This document shows positions 59,327 through 64,000 of a stretch of DNA of 64,000 nt, one piece after another. Position 1 is the first letter of the stretch. Every line of letters begins with the position of its first letter. A program made the translations under genes and the position numbers. The DNA is from Aestuariivita sp. (GTDB lineage Bacteria; Pseudomonadota; Alphaproteobacteria; Rhodobacterales; Rhodobacteraceae), in the NCBI RefSeq assembly GCF_021404545.1, contig NZ_JAAWWD010000003.1, positions 124,001 through 188,000 on the forward strand, in the 5' to 3' direction. A model generated the notes under the pieces. That model saw only the letters and a program-made list of their open reading frames with translations, was not told the DNA's origin and made no database searches.

Positions 59327-61014
59327 GGCGCGACCCCCTGCCAGGCGGGACCGTAAAGCGCGGTCGCGTTGTCCTCGCTCAGAAAGCCAAGCGCGACGTC
59401 GCGCGCAACCGCCTTGGGATCCCGTTCAGACGCAGGGCCATAGCCGCCGCCACCGGGGGTTTCCAACCGCACGGACTGGCCGCGCCTCAACGCCATGCCC
59501 AACATCTTGGACGACATCGGCGGCGCGTGCCAGCCATCGTCCTGCTGATACTCAAAGTGGTTCATCGCGCCGTCACCACCGCCCGCAATGCCTTTGGGAG
59601 CAAACCGTCCACGCTCTCCGAAAAGGAATGCGCGCGCGCTTTCTTCCAAAAGCTCGATCTCATACACGGCACCCAGCCCGCCGCGATGAGCCCCCGCACC
59701 CGCACTGTCGGGGCGCAGCGACCATTCCTTGAACATGACCGGGTAAGCAGCCTCAAGGATCTCCAGCGGGGGGATCGTCGCCGTCGAAATCGGTGCGTTG
59801 CCGTGATTCAGCCCGTCGCTTTCGATAGACCCTCCATGCCCGCCTCCAAAGAAGGAAAACATCACCCAGGGCGCGCCATTCGCACGTTTGCCCGCAATCG
59901 ACAGGGCGTTGATCGTGCCATAGGCGTTGGCCACCACCCGCTCTGGCGCGGCCTGGGCCATGGCCGAAAACATCACGTCGATCATCCGCAGGATCGTTTC
60001 GGTATAGCCGCCCACGGGGGCCGGAAACTCCGCAGACAAAAGCGACCCATCTGGCACCCGCACTTCGATCGGCCGCATCACGCCGGCATTGGCAGGCAGC
60101 GCGGGAAAGATATGCTTAATCGCAACATAGGCCGTGGCCACGGCGGTCGGCAAAGCGATGTTGACCGGACCGGCCGTGACAGGGGCGGTGCCTTCGAAAT
60201 CCAGCACCATCCGGTCGCCCGTAATCTCAAGGGCCACCCGAATGGGCAGCGGCATATCGGTGATCCCGTCATTGTCGAGGAAATCCTCGGCCTCCCAACG
60301 ACCATCTGGCAGACCTTCCAACTCCGACCGCATGAGCGCTTCGGCCCGGTGGCCAAGCGCGTCGAGCGCTGCGGCCACCGTTTCGGCCCCGTATTCATCG
60401 AGCAGCGCGTCGAGCCGTTTGACCCCCAGATCCAGCGCGCCCAACTGACCGTTCAGATCGCCCTGGGCCGATTGCGGCAGGCGGGTGTTGCGCATCAGAA
60501 TGTCGATCACGTCCTGCTGGATCACTCCGGCGCGCGCGATACGGACCGGGGGCAGCACGAACGCCTCCTGAAACGCATCCGTGGCAGAGGGGTTGTAATT
60601 GCCCGGAACCGCTCCGCCGACATCATGCCAATGCCCCACCGAGGCGAGATAGCAAAACAGCTCTCCGTTATGGAAGTAGGGCCGCACCAGCCGCATATCG
60701 GACAGATGCGTCCCACCCAGATGCGCATCGTTAAAGATATAGATGTCGCCATCAGCCAGATCGCCATTCGCCGCGGCCTTGTCGATCACGGCCTTGACCG
60801 CAAAAGCCATGACGCCCACGAAAATCGGCAGTCCGGATTTGCCCTGCACCAGCGTGTCGCCGGTGACGGCATGATAGAGCCCATGCGAGGCATCATGCGC
60901 CTCGGCGATGATCGGGTTGAAGGCGGCGCGAAAGAGGGTCGCGTCCATCTCATCGGCGATCTGCTCCATCCGGCCGGCCAGAACCGCCAGGGTGATTGGA
61001 TCTATCTCGCTCAT
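59323..61014 (-). CDS. hyuB: Hydantoinase/oxoprolinase subunit B
   Basis: 563 residues with HyuB marks: ITLAVLAGRMEQIADEM, ATLFRAAFNPIIAEAHDASHGLYHA, IYIFNDAHLGGTHLSD and the C-terminal GGGGYGPASERDP glycine run. Partner of HyuA. Starts by overlapping the tautomerase-fusion gene end (ATGA). Confidence 0.92.
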   Translation of the reverse strand: MSEIDPITLAVLAGRMEQIADEMDATLFRAAFNPIIAEAHDASHGLYHAVTGDTLVQGKSGLPIFVGVMAFAVKAVIDKAAANGDLADGDIYIFNDAHLGGTHLSDMRLVRPYFHNGELFCYLASVGHWHDVGGAVPGNYNPSATDAFQEAFVLPPVRIARAGVIQQDVIDILMRNTRLPQSAQGDLNGQLGALDLGVKRLDALLDEYGAETVAAALDALGHRAEALMRSELEGLPDGRWEAEDFLDNDGITDMPLPIRVALEITGDRMVLDFEGTAPVTAGPVNIALPTAVATAYVAIKHIFPALPANAGVMRPIEVRVPDGSLLSAEFPAPVGGYTETILRMIDVMFSAMAQAAPERVVANAYGTINALSIAGKRANGAPWVMFSFFGGGHGGSIESDGLNHGNAPISTATIPPLEILEAAYPVMFKEWSLRPDSAGAGAHRGGLGAVYEIELLEESARAFLFGERGRFAPKGIAGGGDGAMNHFEYQQDDGWHAPPMSSKMLGMALRRGQSVRLETPGGGGYGPASERDPKAVARDVALGFLSEDNATALYGPAWQGVAP

Positions 61015-61568
61015 GGGCGCATCTCGGCAATATCGTTCCAGACGTCCTGGCGCAGGATCCGGCCTTTGCTCAGCTCAAACCGGTCGATGAAACGGATACC
61101 CTCGAACGCTGCGCCGTTGGGCCATTCACCATGCAGCGTGCCGTGGCAATGCACAACCGTACCCTGATCGCCCGCCGAGGCATCAAAGCCCGCATAGGTC
61201 TTTTTGACAAACCGGTAGCGCGGCCTGGCCCAGTCGATCAGCTCCGCCAGCGTACTCATCGGGTCCGCTCCGGGAAACTGCATCGTAAAGCCGGGCGCCA
61301 GATGCGCCTCTGCCCGGTCAAGATCGCGAGCCTCCATCGCTTCAAGATAATCGCGCACGATGGCCACCGGGTCGGGCAAGGCCGCCGCAGGCACGCGCGC
61401 CTGTCCGCCCCGCAGGTAATTTGCGTGTGGGATGTCACGGGTGATGACGGTGATTGCTTCGGGGTCGGCGGGCACGACAGAGCGCACCGCATCACTCACA
61501 GCGCGACCCAGCCGCGCCTTGTCCTGGGGCCCATACCCTTCGAGGATATGGATTTCAACGATCGGCAT
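61011..61568 (-). CDS. Tautomerase-SnoaL fusion
   Basis: 185 residues. Residues 1-60 form a 4-oxalocrotonate tautomerase-like unit with Pro next to the initiator Met (MPIVEIHILEGYGPQDKARL), the general base after Met removal. The rest is a SnoaL/NTF2-like domain (VAIVRDYLEAMEARDLDRAEAHLAPGFT ... VVHCHGTLHGEW). First gene of the catabolic operon. The fusion is unusual; together they may isomerize and hydrate or cyclize one intermediate. Confidence 0.7.
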   Translation of the reverse strand: MPIVEIHILEGYGPQDKARLGRAVSDAVRSVVPADPEAITVITRDIPHANYLRGGQARVPAAALPDPVAIVRDYLEAMEARDLDRAEAHLAPGFTMQFPGADPMSTLAELIDWARPRYRFVKKTYAGFDASAGDQGTVVHCHGTLHGEWPNGAAFEGIRFIDRFELSKGRILRQDVWNDIAEMRP

Positions 61569-61608
61569 AGCTCCCCCCCCAATCCTGTAATTGGTATTTT
61601 CTATAGGA

Positions 61609-61650
61609 CAGATATCAGAACATGTAAATTTCTGATTTCAGAATATCTGG
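61609..61650. promoter_or_regulatory. Candidate GntR operator in the divergent promoter region
   Basis: Nested symmetry: CAGATATCAGAA at 61609 and TTCTGATTTCAGAA (perfect TTCTGA-TT-TCAGAA, 61630-61643), followed by ATATCTG. Lies between the tautomerase operon and gntR. AT-rich and palindromic, the normal place and form for a GntR/HutC site. Confidence 0.55.
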
Positions 61651-61713
61651 AGCATAAGTTCTTGCGTTGACGCATCCCCGTGATACCTTATCGGGCGCAA
61701 CCAGGGGGCAGAT

Positions 61714-62508
61714 TTGCGCGATCAAGCCACATCCGATTTACCCGAAGGCGGCAAGTCCCGCAGGGTGTATCTATTGCTGCGCGAGGATATCTCCAGCGGT
61801 CAACAGGTGGAAGGATCGGTTTTGCCCAGCGAACAGCGCCTGGCACAGATGCACAACGTATCGCGGGTCACTGTCCGGCGGGCCCTGGACGCGCTGGCCC
61901 GTGACGGGCTGATCGAGAAAAAGACAGGTGCGGGATCCATTGTGCGCCTGCGCACGGATCGTCCCGACACGATCACAGCAGATATGGCGACCCTGATCCC
62001 GCAGATCGTGCAGATGGGGCGCGACACCACCGCGCGGCTCTTGTCGTTTTCCTACGGCCCTGCCCCGGCCCCTGTCCGCACCGCCCTGGGGCTGGAGGAG
62101 GGCGCGCGGGTGCAAACCGCTATCCGGGTGCGCAGCGCCGAAGGCACCCCGTTTTCCCACCTTACAACCCATGTGCCCGAGACCGTGGCCGCCCATATGT
62201 CGGAAACCGACCTGGCGACCACACCGCTTTTTGAGCTGTTGGAGCGCTCCGGCGTGATTGTCGCCTCCGCCCGGCAGAGCGTATCCGCCGCCTTGGCCAC
62301 GCCCGATGTGGCCGATGCGCTGGATGTGTCGGTGGGAGCGGCACTGTTGTCCCTGACCCGCGTGGTGCAGGACGATCAGGGGCGCGGGATCGAGTACCTC
62401 TCTGCCCTTTACCGGCCCGACATGTTCCGGCTGGACATGGCACTGAGTCGGGTGGACGGGCGCAACGGGCGGCATTGGGAGCCGGTGATCGGTGGAGGAA
62501 CGCAATGA
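61714..62508 (+). CDS. GntR/HutC-family regulator with UTRA domain
   Basis: 264 residues. Winged HTH with the GntR pattern (LPSEQRLAQMHNVSRVTVRRALDAL, then GLIEKKTGAGSIV) and a UTRA ligand domain (TARLLSFSYGPAP, VQTAIRVRSAEGTPFSHLTTHVP, EYLSALYRPD). The start is TTG 61714 with a GGGG site. It overlaps leuC-like by 4 bp and faces the catabolic operon; probably represses both until a pathway acid binds. Confidence 0.85.
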   Translation: MRDQATSDLPEGGKSRRVYLLLREDISSGQQVEGSVLPSEQRLAQMHNVSRVTVRRALDALARDGLIEKKTGAGSIVRLRTDRPDTITADMATLIPQIVQMGRDTTARLLSFSYGPAPAPVRTALGLEEGARVQTAIRVRSAEGTPFSHLTTHVPETVAAHMSETDLATTPLFELLERSGVIVASARQSVSAALATPDVADALDVSVGAALLSLTRVVQDDQGRGIEYLSALYRPDMFRLDMALSRVDGRNGRHWEPVIGGGTQ

Positions 62509-63872
62509 GCAATCCGCAAACCCTGTTTGACAAGGTCTGGGGCGCCCATGTGATCCATGCGCGGCCCGACGGGACGGACCTTTTGTGGGTCGACCGGCAT
62601 TTCGTACACGAAGGCTCCCACCACGCGTTTCGCAAGCTTGCGGCGCGCAACATGGTTTTGGCCGAGCCGGGGCTGACATTTGGTGTGACCGATCACTATG
62701 CGCCCACGCGTGGCGCGCCCGCCAGTGACGATATCGCCGGGATGATCCAGACCCTGAAGGCCAATGCCCAGACCCACGGGCTGGAGCATTTCGCGTTGGG
62801 TGATCCGCGACAGGGCATCGTGCATGTGATCGGGCCGGAACAGGGACTGACCCTTCCGGGGTTGGTCATCGTGTGCGGGGACAGCCACACCTCGACCCAT
62901 GGGGCCTTTGGCTCGGTGGCCTTTGGCATCGGAGCCACGGATGTCGCCCATGTACTGGCCACGCAGACGATCTGGCAGCGGCGCCCGCGCGCGATGCGCA
63001 TCACGGTCGAAGGAACGCTCTCCCCCGGGGTCACGGCCAAGGATATCGCCCTGGCCTGGATCGCGGAACTGGGCGCGGACGGTGCGCGCGGGCACGCGAT
63101 CGAATACGCAGGCTCGGCCATTCGGGCGCTGTCGATGGAGGGGCGGCTGACCTTGTGCAACATGTCCATCGAGGGCGGTGGGCGATTTGGCATGATCGCC
63201 CCCGACGAGGTGACGCTGGACTATGTAAAGGGGCGCCCCTATGCGCCCGGCGATTGGGATCGTGCGACAGCGGCCTGGCTTGCCCTGCAAAGCGATGCGG
63301 ACGCAGCGTTCGCACGGGAGGTGACCCTCACCGCCACCGATATCGCCCCGACGCTGACTTGGGGGACCAGCCCGGATCAGGCGGTGCCGATCACCGGCCA
63401 TGTACCGCAGGACGCGACCCGCGATGTGCTGGACTATATGGGGCTGCGCATCGGCGACCCGTTGAACGGCACCCCCGTGGATCAGGTTTTCATCGGGTCC
63501 TGCACCAATGCCAGGATCGAGGATCTGCGCGCCGCCGCCGCCGTTTTGCGCGGACGCAAAGCGCGGGTGCCGGGCCTTGTGTCGCCGGGATCGAGCGCCA
63601 TCAAACGGCAGGCCGAGGAAGAAGGGTTGGATGCCGTCTTCGTTCAGGCAGGTCTCGACTGGGTCGCCTCGGGCTGTTCGATGTGCGTGGGCATGAATGG
63701 CGATCTGGTGGCGCCGGGCAAACGCTGTGCCTCGACCACCAACCGCAATTTCAAAGGACGGCAAGGCCCCGGCGCACGTACGCATCTGATGTCGCCCGCC
63801 ATGGTGGCAGCGGCCGCCGTAACCGGGACGCTGACCGATGTGCGCCCCCTTTTGGAGGGGCGCGAGAGATGA
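62505..63872 (+). CDS. LeuC-like large subunit of a 3-isopropylmalate dehydratase-type hydro-lyase
   Basis: 455 residues. Iron-sulfur cluster ligands: GSCTNARIEDLRAAA and SGCSMCVGMNGD, and STTNRNFKGRQGPGARTHLMSP. ATG 62505 fits; an earlier in-frame start adds no match. In this operon a paralogue for a methylated or unsaturated dicarboxylate (citraconate, dimethylmaleate type) is more likely than leucine synthesis, because leuA, leuB are absent and a KRCGH lyase sits opposite. Confidence 0.88.
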   Translation: MSNPQTLFDKVWGAHVIHARPDGTDLLWVDRHFVHEGSHHAFRKLAARNMVLAEPGLTFGVTDHYAPTRGAPASDDIAGMIQTLKANAQTHGLEHFALGDPRQGIVHVIGPEQGLTLPGLVIVCGDSHTSTHGAFGSVAFGIGATDVAHVLATQTIWQRRPRAMRITVEGTLSPGVTAKDIALAWIAELGADGARGHAIEYAGSAIRALSMEGRLTLCNMSIEGGGRFGMIAPDEVTLDYVKGRPYAPGDWDRATAAWLALQSDADAAFAREVTLTATDIAPTLTWGTSPDQAVPITGHVPQDATRDVLDYMGLRIGDPLNGTPVDQVFIGSCTNARIEDLRAAAAVLRGRKARVPGLVSPGSSAIKRQAEEEGLDAVFVQAGLDWVASGCSMCVGMNGDLVAPGKRCASTTNRNFKGRQGPGARTHLMSPAMVAAAAVTGTLTDVRPLLEGRER

Positions 63873-64000
63873 GCGCCTTTCCCCGCCTCACCGCCTCACC
63901 GGCGCGCCTGCCGCTGGACAACGTGGACACCGATCAGCTGATCCCGGCCCGGTTCATGTCACGTGCGCGCAGCGAGGGCTACGGCGCGGTCCTGTTGCAC
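63869..64000 (+). CDS. LeuD-like small subunit, cut by window end
   Basis: Begins with ATG 63869 overlapping the LeuC-like stop (ATGA). The first 44 residues show the LeuD start: LPLDNVDTDQLIPARFMSR, with the substrate-binding NVDTDQLIP motif. 3' end outside the window. Confidence 0.9.
   Translation, partial: MSAFPRLTASPARLPLDNVDTDQLIPARFMSRARSEGYGAVLLH

Noticed and set aside
62505-64000. Naming these genes leuC and leuD of leucine synthesis
   Set aside because: No leuA or leuB nearby, GntR control, and the neighbours are catabolic; the family has many paralogues with other substrates.

Overview
The window is a GC-rich alphaproteobacterial chromosome segment. Gene content (ParE, an Mla-type lipid transport operon, HyuAB, a LeuCD-like pair), codon use and the style of the mobile elements fit a marine Rhodobacteraceae (Roseobacter group). 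That assignment is inference; no rRNA or species marker is present.

Layout. (1) 1-8985, backbone: the end of a universal stress protein gene, parE, a Tat-exported peptide-type solute-binding protein, and a four-gene Mla/MCE lipid transport operon on the minus strand. (2) 8986-9059, tRNA-Cys(GCA), is the insertion point of a ~32.4 kb genomic island (9060-41396). The island ends in a second, identical 48-bp copy of the tRNA 3' half (41397-41444), next to its own tyrosine integrase (40131-41258) and an AlpA-like factor. It is AT-richer and layered. It holds an aldolase/HD hydrolase/GAPDH-like group; a nested serine-recombinase module with an array of alternative recombinase 3' ends; two VirD4-type ATPases, one with a Replic_Relax-type protein; a small tyrosine recombinase beside a perfect 11-6-11 dif-like palindrome; an IS30 element; and several modules resembling phage defence: an nSTAND1 NTPase, a caspase with a DUF4384-like partner, HEPN plus DUF262, and a coiled-coil protein plus a GIY-YIG (T5orf172) protein. 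(3) 41445-54247, a second element between the tRNA-Cys repeat and tRNA-Phe(GAA). It carries integrase and excisionase, MerR- and XRE-type regulators with paired operators, replication genes, a 23-bp iteron array, and a complete head-building set (head-tail connector, TerL, HNH, HK97 capsid, protease, portal), but no tail or lysis genes. This matches a capsid-forming phage satellite (cf-PICI-like). (4) 54248-64000, backbone: tRNA-Phe, then a tightly overlapping catabolic operon on the minus strand (tautomerase-SnoaL fusion, HyuB, HyuA, isochorismatase-like, PEP mutase/isocitrate lyase-like lyase, FAD oxidoreductase). Opposite it are a GntR/UTRA regulator and a LeuC/LeuD-like hydro-lyase pair cut by the window end.

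How it works together. The first island looks like a mobilizable, tRNA-targeted defence island. The second looks like a satellite that replicates itself and builds its own capsids, borrowing tails from a helper phage. The right-hand operon suggests ring opening of a cyclic amide or imide, amide hydrolysis, hydration by an aconitase-family enzyme and C-C cleavage by a PEP mutase-family lyase, under GntR control. All functions are read from protein motifs and gene order; no database search was run.
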